From contig DAOWHI010000015.1 in the NCBI GenBank assembly GCA_030641505.1, positions 1 through 5,370 on the forward strand: a stretch of DNA of 5,370 nt. The letters are read 5' to 3'. The stretch is from Gemmatimonadota bacterium (GTDB lineage Bacteria > Gemmatimonadota > Gemmatimonadetes > JACCXV01 > JAHWKZ01). The position numbers and the translations under genes are program-made. This document shows, piece after piece, positions 1 to 5,370 of the stretch; position 1 is the stretch's first letter; the number at the start of each line of letters is the position of its first letter. The notes beneath the pieces were generated by a model. It ran no database searches. It saw only the letters and a program-made list of their open reading frames with translations, and was not told the origin of the DNA.

Positions 1-588
1 AAGCCGAAAGCCGCCCAATCGATACTCGATCTCGTCGAGGTCAAACATGAGATCGGCGATCCACAGACACGCGCGCTTCCCGACGGTCGTGGGTTGAGCA
101 GGTTGGAAGTGAGTCCACGCTAGCGTAGGTAGATCGGCATGGGCTTCGGCGAATTCAGTCAGTGCCTTGACGACACACAGCGTCTTTCGCTCGACAACGC
201 GCAGCGCTTCGCGCATGATCAACAAGTCACCATTGTCAACTACGAAAGCGCTCGTCGCCCCGAGGTGCACGATACCCGCCGCCGCTGGTGCCACCTCCCC
301 GTAGGCGCGTACGTGAGCCATGACGTCGTGCCGTAACTCCCGTTCGAGCTCGTCCGCGCGATCGAAATCGATGTGGTCGAGTGCTCCCTTGAGCGCCGCG
401 ACCTGCTCGAACGTCACACCTCCCACCCCGAGCTCGGCCTGGGACTCAGCCAGTGCGATCCAAATTTGTCGCCACGTCTGAACCCGCAGGTGGGCAGAAA
501 ACAACGCCGCCATCTCGTGACTGGCGTACCGCTCGAGGAGCGGGTGCTCGAAGCGGGCTCGGTGATCCTGCGGCGAGGGACCGCTCAA
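1..588 (-). CDS. purB: Adenylosuccinate lyase (PurB), N-terminal 196 residues, 3' end outside window
   Basis: Cleaves fumarate from SAICAR and from adenylosuccinate, two steps of purine synthesis in the cytosol, as a homotetramer of the fumarase/aspartase superfamily. The reading frame is open from 588 to the window edge, giving 196 of an expected roughly 470 residues. Visible family motifs are PLLERYASHEM (16-26), TWRQIWIALAE (38-48), RHDVMAHV (86-93), GIVHLGATS (105-113) and THFQPAQPTTVGKR (159-172). His160 matches the general-acid histidine (His159 of human ADSL). As I recall the sequences, the segments resemble human ADSL more than the short B. subtilis or long E. coli types. The start is inferred: no in-frame ATG or GTG lies between the upstream gene's last codons and the conserved N-terminus, and a TTG at 588-586 overlaps the purE stop codon (TTGA), implying translational coupling. 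Met26 would be too late because conserved residues precede it. The second active-site half (signature loop and catalytic serine) is not in view, so activity cannot be confirmed. Confidence 0.93.
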   Translation of the reverse strand, partial: MSGPSPQDHRARFEHPLLERYASHEMAALFSAHLRVQTWRQIWIALAESQAELGVGGVTFEQVAALKGALDHIDFDRADELERELRHDVMAHVRAYGEVAPAAAGIVHLGATSAFVVDNGDLLIMREALRVVERKTLCVVKALTEFAEAHADLPTLAWTHFQPAQPTTVGKRACLWIADLMFDLDEIEYRLGGFRL

Positions 589-1031
589 GCGCCCGACGGG
601 GTGGAGGCTCGACCGAGGATCCTCAACGCCAAGTGGGCAGCGTTGGCCCCGCTGTCGATCCCCACCGTGGCGACCGGCACGCCGGGCGGCATCATGGCAA
701 TCGCCAATAGGGCGTCGACACCGCGCAGCGGCCCAGCCCCGACCGGTAGCCCGATCACTGGCAATGTCGTGTGCGCGGCGACCACACCTGGCAGCGCCGC
801 CGCCAAACCCGCCGCCGCGATGATCACTCGAAAACCGTCTTCGGCGGCACGACTGGCCAGCTCGGCCACACGGCCCGGATCGCGGTGCGCTGACGCGATC
901 TCGAACCGGTACACCACGTTCGCCGCTTGCAGGACCTTCTCTGCTTTGGCTACCACATCACGATCGGAGCTCGATCCGGCCAAGATCAAGATTTCGGATT
1001 TCTCAGAGTTCATCTCGTTGGCGATCGACAT
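585..1031 (-). CDS. purE: Class I PurE-like protein (N5-CAIR mutase family), short variant
   Basis: Class I PurE converts N5-carboxyaminoimidazole ribonucleotide to CAIR in purine synthesis and forms an octamer. The family is shown by GSSSD (19-23), the SAHRDP loop with His49 (E. coli His45), an AAGLAAALPGVVA segment (about 74-86), GVDALLAI and MPPGVPVATVGI. Two departures are visible. The position of E. coli His75 (AAHLPG) is Ala79, coded GCG, and the chain ends at 148 residues right after the last core helix (ALRILG), lacking the C-terminal helix of typical 160-170 residue members. It is not class II, since the SAHKT and AGRSNALSG style motifs are absent. The start is chosen at 1031 because the ATG shares its A with the upstream stop (TGATG). 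ATG codons at 1043 and 1013 are alternatives; the longer form has a GGAG 13 bases upstream. The stop overlaps the purB TTG start. NCAIR mutase activity is likely from context but not assured. Confidence 0.83.
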   Translation of the reverse strand: MSIANEMNSEKSEILILAGSSSDRDVVAKAEKVLQAANVVYRFEIASAHRDPGRVAELASRAAEDGFRVIIAAAGLAAALPGVVAAHTTLPVIGLPVGAGPLRGVDALLAIAMMPPGVPVATVGIDSGANAAHLALRILGRASTPSGA

Positions 1032-1924
1032 CACTCGATCCATTCATGAAAGTCGTCTCCGATGACGCCGCGCTGCTTGTACCGCAACATGGCATCCTGA
1101 CAGGAACAGGCAAACGGCGTGTCGGGAATAACGTCGAGCAAACTCCAAGTGATTCCCGGAATCCGGTTGATCGCTTTGTCTGAACGCCGGCGGCGTTCAG
1201 TATCATCTATCTGGGCCACTCCCTCGGCGAACGACGTGATATACGCGATAGGGTGGTAGCAGATCTCTAGCTCCCGCGCCAGGAAGGCTTCCGGTGCTAG
1301 TGTCATTCCAACCAACCCCGCCCCAAGTTGACGCAGCATCTTGACCTCGGCTGAGGTCTCGAACCGCGGGCCTTCTGACACCGCGTACACGACCCCGCTC
1401 GTTACCGGCCTCTCGTCTTCACTGAACACACTTAGAAAGGCGTTTTGAAGGGTCGGGCAAAAGACCGGCTCCTGCCTCAGCAAACCGATGCCCTTGCTCT
1501 CAAAAAACGTTCCCGAGCGGTTTCGCGTCATGTCGAGCAAATCGCCAGGAAGCACAAAGTCTCCAACCTCCATGTCCGGAGATAGCGATCCTGGACCCGT
1601 CCAGGCGATGATTCGGCTTACTCCCAAATCCTTCAGCGCCCATACGTTGGCTCGGTAGTTCACAAACGGTGCTGACACCCGATACTGTCCCTCTCCGTGT
1701 CGAGGTAGCACGTAGAACCGCCGCCCCTGATGTTCCATGAACAGAATCGGCATCGAGCACCCAAACGGAGTTTCCTTGACCAACATGTCGGTGATCGTTC
1801 CCAACCGCTGGCGAGCTAGCCGGTACACCTTTCCGCCAGCGATGAACGCAATCTCGCTGTGGTGCTCTTCGTATGCGCGGGAAAGCAGTTGCGGAAAAGC
1901 ATCGGGCTTTGACTCGGATGTCAC
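1031..1924 (-). CDS. MTAP/PNP-family purine nucleoside phosphorylase homologue, atypical active site
   Basis: 297 residues of the phosphorylase superfamily that includes S-methyl-5'-thioadenosine phosphorylase (MtnP), methylthioinosine phosphorylase and purine nucleoside phosphorylase, cytosolic enzymes that split nucleosides with phosphate. Supporting motifs are LPRHGEGQ (73-80), VNYRANVWALKDLGV (88-102), GSL (112-114), VGDFVLPGDLLDMT (120-133), SEGPRFETSAEVKMLRQLGA (183-202), VGMTLAPEAFLARELEICY (205-223) and a C-terminal CSC pair (Cys273, Cys275) like the CXC of archaeal MTAP II and P. furiosus PNP. Anomalies: the N-terminal phosphate loop, normally GGTGL, reads IAGGKV (28-33), and the base-recognition stretch (TDYD in human MTAP, NWAAG in methylthioinosine enzymes) reads TSFAEG (230-235). 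The substrate therefore cannot be assigned. The start is GTG at 1924, six bases after the rnc stop, with GAGG just upstream. The end overlaps the purE start. Context suggests purine salvage or a purine-linked job. Confidence 0.87.
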   Translation of the reverse strand: MTSESKPDAFPQLLSRAYEEHHSEIAFIAGGKVYRLARQRLGTITDMLVKETPFGCSMPILFMEHQGRRFYVLPRHGEGQYRVSAPFVNYRANVWALKDLGVSRIIAWTGPGSLSPDMEVGDFVLPGDLLDMTRNRSGTFFESKGIGLLRQEPVFCPTLQNAFLSVFSEDERPVTSGVVYAVSEGPRFETSAEVKMLRQLGAGLVGMTLAPEAFLARELEICYHPIAYITSFAEGVAQIDDTERRRRSDKAINRIPGITWSLLDVIPDTPFACSCQDAMLRYKQRGVIGDDFHEWIE

Positions 1925-1927
1925 ACG

Positions 1928-1932
1928 ACCTC
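1928..1932 (-). promoter_or_regulatory. Ribosome-binding site for the phosphorylase-family gene
   Basis: GAGGT lies three bases before the GTG at 1924 and overlaps the rnc stop codon (TGA at 1933-1931). It supports the GTG start and suggests coupling to rnc translation. The spacing is short, so the site is plausible rather than strong. Confidence 0.55.
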
Positions 1933-2722
1933 AGCTGCGCGATGGGCGGCGACCCGGAACACTGGCCTCGACTCCGGCCAGTCGGTCGAGCGCGTCAAGC
2001 GCTGCCTCCTTTTCAGCTTCCTTTTTTGTACGACCCCAACCGGAGCCCAACGGCTCCCCCTCGAGCCAAACCTGGCATCGGAAGTTGATGTCGGCGCGAT
2101 CGCTGCCTGGAGCGGTCTGGGCACGGCTGGTGCGGTAGGTCAACTGGCCCCGGCCGAGCTCGTGGATCATCTCCTGGAGCCGATTCTTGGCCGTATGGAA
2201 ACCGCCTTCGAACTCAATGTCTCGGGATAGGATGCTCCGTTCGATGAACCGCTTGGCGACCCCGAAGCCGCCATCAAGGTAAAGCGCCCCTATCACCCCC
2301 TCCAGCGAATCCGCCGCGATCTTCCGTCGCCCCCCACCCGCCAACAGGTTTTGATCGTCGCCGGTCTGAACGCAGTCCGGTAGTCCCATCGCCTCGGAAG
2401 CTCGCGCCAAGAATCGCCTCGAGATGATGTGCGCACGTTGCTGCGACAGCATCCCTTCCTGAGCCTCTGGGTACCGTGCGAACAGCCACTCGCTAACGAT
2501 CAAGTTCAACACTGAGTCGCCGAGAAACTCCAACCGCTCGTACGACTCGCCACGATTGTCCGAATTCAGTAGAAACGATGGATGTGTGGTGGCCCGACCC
2601 AATAACTCCCGATCCCGAAACTCATGGTCGAGCACATGCTCGAGCAGATTGAGCCGGTCTTCGCGCCGCTTCGACCGCGCGAGACCGCCCAGGAGTCGAC
2701 GGATCCGGCCGCGCAGCCTCAC
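1931..2722 (-). CDS. rnc: Ribonuclease III
   Basis: Double-stranded-RNA endonuclease that matures rRNA precursors and processes mRNAs; it works as a homodimer with Mg2+. The 263 residues hold an RNase III domain (about 24-165) and a double-stranded RNA binding domain (about 177-250). The signature ERLEFLGDSVL is at 62-72, giving Glu62, Glu65 and Asp69. The second metal-binding cluster is Asp138 and Glu141 in AADSLEGVIGALYLDGG, matching E. coli Asp114 and Glu117. The binding domain shows KNRLQEMIHE and GRTKKEAEKEAALDAL. The start is GTG at 2722, three bases after the fabF stop, with GAGGA at 2734-2730. No later in-frame start precedes the conserved domain. Relative to E. coli there are about 20 extra, strongly basic N-terminal residues (eight Arg or Lys in the first 20), and the tail is also basic. 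Following fabF is common in bacteria; being followed by purine genes is not. Confidence 0.97.
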   Translation of the reverse strand: MRLRGRIRRLLGGLARSKRREDRLNLLEHVLDHEFRDRELLGRATTHPSFLLNSDNRGESYERLEFLGDSVLNLIVSEWLFARYPEAQEGMLSQQRAHIISRRFLARASEAMGLPDCVQTGDDQNLLAGGGRRKIAADSLEGVIGALYLDGGFGVAKRFIERSILSRDIEFEGGFHTAKNRLQEMIHELGRGQLTYRTSRAQTAPGSDRADINFRCQVWLEGEPLGSGWGRTKKEAEKEAALDALDRLAGVEASVPGRRPSRS

Positions 2723-2725
2723 GTG

Positions 2726-3967
2726 CTATTCCTCGAACTGCTTGAGAGCCAGAGTTGCGTTGTGACCTCCGAAGCCAAACGAGTTGGTCAACGCCGCGAC
2801 GACGTTCGCCTGACGCATCTCATTGGGGACGTAGTCAAGATCACACTCCGGGTCTGGAACCTCGTAGTTGATCGTTGGGGGTACCTTGCCGGTCGCCAGC
2901 ACCATGGCGGTTACTACAAACTCGAGCCCTCCCGCCCCGCCGAGAAGATGCCCCGTCATCGATTTTGTCGAACCTACCATGATCTTGCTGGCATGGTCGC
3001 CAAACACCGTTTTGATGGCTTGCGTTTCGTAGGCATCATTGAGTGGCGTCGACGTGCCATGAGCGTTGATGTAGTCGATGTCGGTGGGCTCCACGCCAGC
3101 CTCGTCTATGGCCCGCTGCATCGCTCGGGCCGCCCCTTCACCCTCTGGCGCCGGTGCGGTTATGTGGTACGCGTCAGCAGTCATGCCGACACCAACGACC
3201 TCGGCATAGATCCGAGCCCCGCGATCGTGGGCGTGATCCAACTCTTCGAGGATCGCCATTCCGGCGCCTTCACCAAGAACGAACCCGTCCCGTCCTGCAT
3301 CGAACGGCCGGCAGGCGCGCTCGGGCTCGTCGTTCCGTGTTGACATCGCCTTCATGGCCGCAAACCCACCGATCGACATTTCGGTCACCGCGGCCTCAGT
3401 GCCGCCCGCAATCATGACCTCGGCGTCACCGTGTTTGATGAGACGAAAAGCGTCACCGATCGCGTGCGCACTGGATGCACACGCCGAGACAGTACAGTAG
3501 TTCGGCCCCTTGGCTCCACAACGCATGGAGACGACGCCACTCGCCATATCCGGGATCATCATCGGGATGTAGAAAGGGCTTATTCTCGATGGCCCACCCT
3601 TGAGGTAGCGACGGTTCTGAATCTCATGAGTCGCAATCCCCCCGATACCCGACCCAATGATCACGCCGACTCGTGTCTGATCTTCGCTGTCCATGTCGAC
3701 GCCACTGTCAGCCAACGCCATGTCGGACGCAGCAACCGCCAGCTGGGTGAACAGATCTTGCCGACGAACCTCTTTCTTGGGGATGTACGCCTCCGGATCA
3801 AAATCCCGGACCTCGGCTGCTATCTGGGTCGCGAACCCGTCTGGGTCGAACCGGGTGATACGATGCACCCCGCCCTGACCCTGCAGCAGTGCCTCCCACG
3901 ACGATTCCAGGTCTTTGCCCAGCGCCGTGATGAGCCCCATTCCCGTGACGACCACACGGCGTCCCAT
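2726..3967 (-). CDS. fabF: Beta-ketoacyl-ACP synthase II (KAS II)
   Basis: Condenses malonyl-ACP with acyl-ACP during chain elongation of type II fatty acid synthesis, acting as a cytosolic homodimer. The protein is 413 residues, the same length as E. coli FabF. The thiolase-fold catalytic triad is intact: Cys163 in VSACASS, His303 in NAHGTSTPLND and His340 in KSMTGHLLGGAGG, with Lys335 also present. The N-terminus RRVVVTGMGLITALG and the C-terminal NSFGFGGHNATL are family hallmarks. The active-site cysteine, rather than the glutamine seen in chain-length factors or decarboxylases, supports a true condensing enzyme. Starts at ATG 3967, 19 bases after the acpP stop, with only a weak Shine-Dalgarno match; translation may depend on coupling to acpP. 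The downstream gene rnc begins three bases after its TAG. Order fabD-fabG-acpP-fabF supports FabF rather than FabB. Confidence 0.97.
   Translation of the reverse strand: MGRRVVVTGMGLITALGKDLESSWEALLQGQGGVHRITRFDPDGFATQIAAEVRDFDPEAYIPKKEVRRQDLFTQLAVAASDMALADSGVDMDSEDQTRVGVIIGSGIGGIATHEIQNRRYLKGGPSRISPFYIPMMIPDMASGVVSMRCGAKGPNYCTVSACASSAHAIGDAFRLIKHGDAEVMIAGGTEAAVTEMSIGGFAAMKAMSTRNDEPERACRPFDAGRDGFVLGEGAGMAILEELDHAHDRGARIYAEVVGVGMTADAYHITAPAPEGEGAARAMQRAIDEAGVEPTDIDYINAHGTSTPLNDAYETQAIKTVFGDHASKIMVGSTKSMTGHLLGGAGGLEFVVTAMVLATGKVPPTINYEVPDPECDLDYVPNEMRQANVVAALTNSFGFGGHNATLALKQFEE
2730..2734 (-). promoter_or_regulatory. Ribosome-binding site for rnc inside the end of fabF
   Basis: GAGGA formed by the last two Glu codons of fabF lies seven bases before the rnc GTG, an optimal spacing. 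It fixes the GTG start at 2722 and implies that rnc translation follows fabF termination. Confidence 0.75.
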
Positions 3968-3986
3968 CAGGATACGGTGTCTCGAT

Positions 3987-4238
3987 CTAAGGTGAGGTTT
4001 GCTGCTCTTCGGTCTTGTTCTTCAAGTACGAAGTCGCTTCGCCAACGGTGGTGAGCTTCTCTGCATCTTCATCTGGAATCTCGATGTCGAACTCCTCCTC
4101 GAATGCCATTACCAGCTCGACGGTGTCAAGCGAGTCAGCGCCGAGATCTTCGACAAACGACGCATCGGAACTCACCTTCTCTCCGTCCACACCGAGGTTC
4201 TCAACGATTATCTCTTTCACCCGTGCCTCGACGGACAT
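3987..4238 (-). CDS. acpP: Acyl carrier protein
   Basis: Carries growing acyl chains as thioesters on 4'-phosphopantetheine and is the shared substrate of FabD, FabG and FabF. The 83 residues form one acidic four-helix carrier domain. The attachment site is Ser36 in GADSLDTVELVM (33-44), followed by the acidic recognition helix AFEEEFDIEIPDEDAEKL (45-62). Length and motif match primary-metabolism ACPs, with a short extra polar tail (TEEQQTSP). The start is ATG at 4238 with GGGAGG six bases upstream, one of the two best ribosome-binding sites in the window, which fits the high level of ACP that cells need. It is preceded by the only sizeable gap of the operon (55 bases) and followed 19 bases later by fabF. 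Confidence 0.98.
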   Translation of the reverse strand: MSVEARVKEIIVENLGVDGEKVSSDASFVEDLGADSLDTVELVMAFEEEFDIEIPDEDAEKLTTVGEATSYLKNKTEEQQTSP

Positions 4239-4244
4239 TCAATT

Positions 4245-4250
4245 CCTCCC
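4245..4250 (-). promoter_or_regulatory. Strong ribosome-binding site for acpP
   Basis: GGGAGG, six bases before the ATG at 4238, is a near-perfect Shine-Dalgarno match. It contrasts with the weak sites before fabF and purB and suggests that ACP is favoured at the translational level within the shared transcript. Confidence 0.8.
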
Positions 4251-4255
4251 TATAC

Positions 4256-4270
4256 CAGGTTGATCAACTG
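4256..4270. repeat. Short inverted repeat in the fabG-acpP gap
   Basis: GTTGATCAAC at 4259-4268 is a perfect 10-base palindrome. Allowing one extra G at 4258/4259, the symmetry extends to CAG and CTG flanks (4256-4270). It sits between the fabG stop and the acpP ribosome-binding site. It could be an operator half-site pair or an RNA fold, but a palindrome this short can occur by chance; no function is claimed. Confidence 0.3.
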
Positions 4271-4293
4271 CTTCGAAAAAGAAGAGAGCGGTC

Positions 4294-5046
4294 TCAGCGT
4301 GTCAGGCCTCCATCCACGCAGATAACCTGGCCGGTAATATAGTCGCTCATCGGCGACGCGAGAAATAGCGCCAGATTAGCTACATCGTCGGGTGAGCCCA
4401 GCCTGCCCAGCGGGACCCGGCCGAGAAACCCCTGTCGAGCCTCGTCACCGAGGGGCGCAGTCATTTCGGTCTCGACAAAACCCGGCGCGATGACGTTCAC
4501 GGTCACGTTTCGGGATGCCAGCTCCTGGGCTAGTGACTTCGAGAATCCGATCAGTCCGGCCTTGGAGGCTGCGTAATTGGACTGGCCAGCGTTCCCCGTA
4601 ACACCGACGATAGACGCAATGTTGATGATGCGCCCCTCTTTCTGACGTATCATCCGCCTGGCCGCCAACCTGCACCAGTTATACGCGCCGTAAAGATTGG
4701 TCTCGAGCACGCTCCGCCACTCGTCGGGTTTCATCCTGAGCAGCAGATTGTCGCGAGTTATGCCGGCGTTATTGACCAGCACATCGAGCCGGCCAAACTC
4801 ATCCTGGTAGGTGTCCCAGGCGCGCTCGACCTGCTCCAGATCAGCCACGTCACCGAGGAGTTCCAGGCTCGCCACTCCCTTCTGCTTCAGCGCAGTAACG
4901 GTTGTAGCCACAGTGTCCGCATTGCGCGCAAAGATCGCCACATCGGCGCCAGCCTGCGCCAAACCTTCGGCGATGGCGCGACCGATCCCCCGATTGCCAC
5001 CGGTGACCAGGGCCTTTCTACCGCTCAGATCTATGCTAGTCGTGAT
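4294..5046 (-). CDS. fabG: 3-oxoacyl-ACP reductase; start codon non-canonical or uncertain
   Basis: NADPH-dependent reduction of beta-ketoacyl-ACP, a cytosolic homotetramer of the short-chain dehydrogenase family. Numbered from the start used here (250 residues), the cofactor loop is TGGNRGIG (15-22), NNAG is at 92-95, and the catalytic set is Asn117, Ser145, Tyr158 and Lys162 in YAASK. The C-terminal SDYITGQVICVDGGLTR is typical of FabG. The start is the problem: between a TTG at 5202, deep inside fabD, and the cofactor loop there is no in-frame ATG, GTG or TTG. Candidates are ATC at 5052 (seven bases after GAGGAGG), ATC at 5046 (used here, giving MTTSIDLSG), ATA at 5034 overlapping the fabD TAG stop as ATAG, or CTG at 5028. 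A base error at one of these is also possible. The gene body shows no stop or frameshift. It overlaps or abuts fabD and precedes acpP. Confidence 0.93.
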   Translation of the reverse strand: MTTSIDLSGRKALVTGGNRGIGRAIAEGLAQAGADVAIFARNADTVATTVTALKQKGVASLELLGDVADLEQVERAWDTYQDEFGRLDVLVNNAGITRDNLLLRMKPDEWRSVLETNLYGAYNWCRLAARRMIRQKEGRIINIASIVGVTGNAGQSNYAASKAGLIGFSKSLAQELASRNVTVNVIAPGFVETEMTAPLGDEARQGFLGRVPLGRLGSPDDVANLALFLASPMSDYITGQVICVDGGLTR

Positions 5047-5370
5047 ACAGATTGCGAAACCTCCTCGATGACCTGTTCCTCGGTGCCGACCGTGCGTCCC
5101 GTAAGGGACCGGTCGATTCGCCTCAAGAGTCCTGTGAGCACCTTGCCGGGACCGACCTCGAGGAACACCGTCGCCCCGAGATCGCGGAGCCTGGTCACGC
5201 AATCGACCCAGCGCACTGGCGCCGTCAGTTGCTCCAGCAACCGCGAGCGAATCGCGTCCGGCTCTGTGACCGGCTCCGCGTCCACGTTCGCCACCACCGG
5301 ACGGGTCGCTGTTCGCACGTCGATCGCATCGAGAACGGCTGCTAGCTCCCGCGCGGCAGGCGCCATCAGG
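5031..5370 (-). CDS. fabD: Malonyl-CoA:ACP transacylase, C-terminal 112 residues, 5' end outside window
   Basis: Transfers malonyl from CoA to ACP, supplying the extender unit for fatty acid synthesis. Only the C-terminal third is present; the frame is open to the window edge and ends at TAG 5033-5031. Recognisable are LMAPAARELAAVL just after the position of the catalytic histidine region, the small ferredoxin-like subdomain strand PVVANVDAEP, QLTAPVRWVDCV, and the hallmark EVGPGKVLTGLLRRI near the end. The catalytic serine (GHSLGE) is upstream of the window and cannot be checked. Neighbours fabG, acpP and fabF support FabD over a polyketide acyltransferase domain. Its last codons carry the fabG ribosome-binding site, so termination here and initiation of fabG are probably coupled. 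Confidence 0.95.
   Translation of the reverse strand, partial: LMAPAARELAAVLDAIDVRTATRPVVANVDAEPVTEPDAIRSRLLEQLTAPVRWVDCVTRLRDLGATVFLEVGPGKVLTGLLRRIDRSLTGRTVGTEEQVIEEVSQSVSRLA
5060..5066 (-). promoter_or_regulatory. Strong ribosome-binding site for fabG within the end of fabD
   Basis: GAGGAGG lies inside the fabD codons for Glu-Glu-Val. No canonical start codon for fabG follows at normal spacing: the triplet seven bases on is ATC (5052-5050) and the next is ATC at 5046, 13 bases on. The site argues that fabG translation starts in this short interval despite the missing ATG, GTG or TTG. Confidence 0.6.

Noticed and set aside
585..1031. PurE homologue as LarB (nickel-pincer cofactor carboxylase) or class II PurE
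   Set aside because: The GSSSD, SAHRDP and MPPGVPVATVGI segments follow class I PurE; the LarB-type N-terminal domain and the class II SAHKT and AGRSNALSG motifs are absent.
373..1065. 230-codon open frame on the plus strand opposite purE and the start of purB
   Set aside because: It lies antisense to genes with clear family motifs, its translation has low-complexity Arg/Ala/Pro/Ser composition, and it matches no family I recognise. GC-rich codon use creates such shadows.
2624..3343. 239-codon open frame on the plus strand opposite fabF and rnc
   Set aside because: Antisense to the catalytic regions of fabF and rnc, with no recognisable domain; a shadow frame.
4239..4293. Internal promoter for acpP using TATAGG as a -10 box
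   Set aside because: The box overlaps the ribosome-binding site, and no acceptable -35 element lies 16-18 bases upstream.
4294..5046. fabG as a pseudogene because it lacks a normal start
   Set aside because: All catalytic residues, the full length and the open frame are preserved, and it sits in a conserved operon with a good ribosome-binding site; decay is unlikely.
5047..5202. TTG at 5202 as the fabG start, giving a 302-residue protein
   Set aside because: It would add over 50 residues read out of frame through fabD, rich in Arg and Gly and unlike any FabG N-terminus, and make an implausible 172-base overlap.

Overview
The window is one compact, single-direction block of a bacterial chromosome. 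Eight genes, all on the minus strand, read from right to left: fabD (5' end cut by the window edge), fabG, acpP, fabF, rnc, a purine nucleoside/methylthioadenosine phosphorylase-family gene, a purE-type gene, and purB (3' part outside the window). The largest gap is 55 bases (fabG to acpP). All other junctions are overlaps or gaps of 3 to 19 bases, so the block looks like one operon. No RNA gene, insertion sequence, CRISPR array or convincing terminator is visible, and no stretch over 300 bases lacks a gene.

Right part (about 1931-5370): fabD-fabG-acpP-fabF-rnc is a widely conserved fatty-acid-synthesis core followed by RNase III. FabD loads malonyl onto ACP, FabF condenses and FabG reduces the beta-keto group. 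FabF, ACP and RNase III keep all the catalytic or attachment residues I can check. The FabD active-site serine lies outside the window. fabG is odd at its 5' end: no in-frame ATG, GTG or TTG lies near its conserved N-terminus, although a strong GAGGAGG ribosome-binding site sits just upstream.

Left part (1-1924): the expected rnc partner genes of many bacteria (era, or smc/ftsY) are absent. Instead there are three tightly coupled genes with purine-type folds. The first is an MTAP/PNP-family protein whose phosphate-loop and base-recognition residues differ from characterised relatives. The second is a short class I PurE homologue with the second active-site histidine replaced by alanine and no C-terminal helix. 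The third is an adenylosuccinate lyase resembling the human-type enzyme, starting at a TTG that overlaps the purE stop. The last two suggest purine biosynthesis (PurE and PurB steps); the role of the first is open.

The organism is a bacterium with fairly GC-rich coding sequence. Gene order and protein style would fit a Gram-negative lineage such as Myxococcota, Desulfobacterota-like or Acidobacteriota, but the sequence alone does not settle this. Most of the window is ordinary housekeeping. The second looks worth taking are the fabG start, the atypical phosphorylase/PurE pair, and the linkage of these purine genes to the fab-rnc operon.
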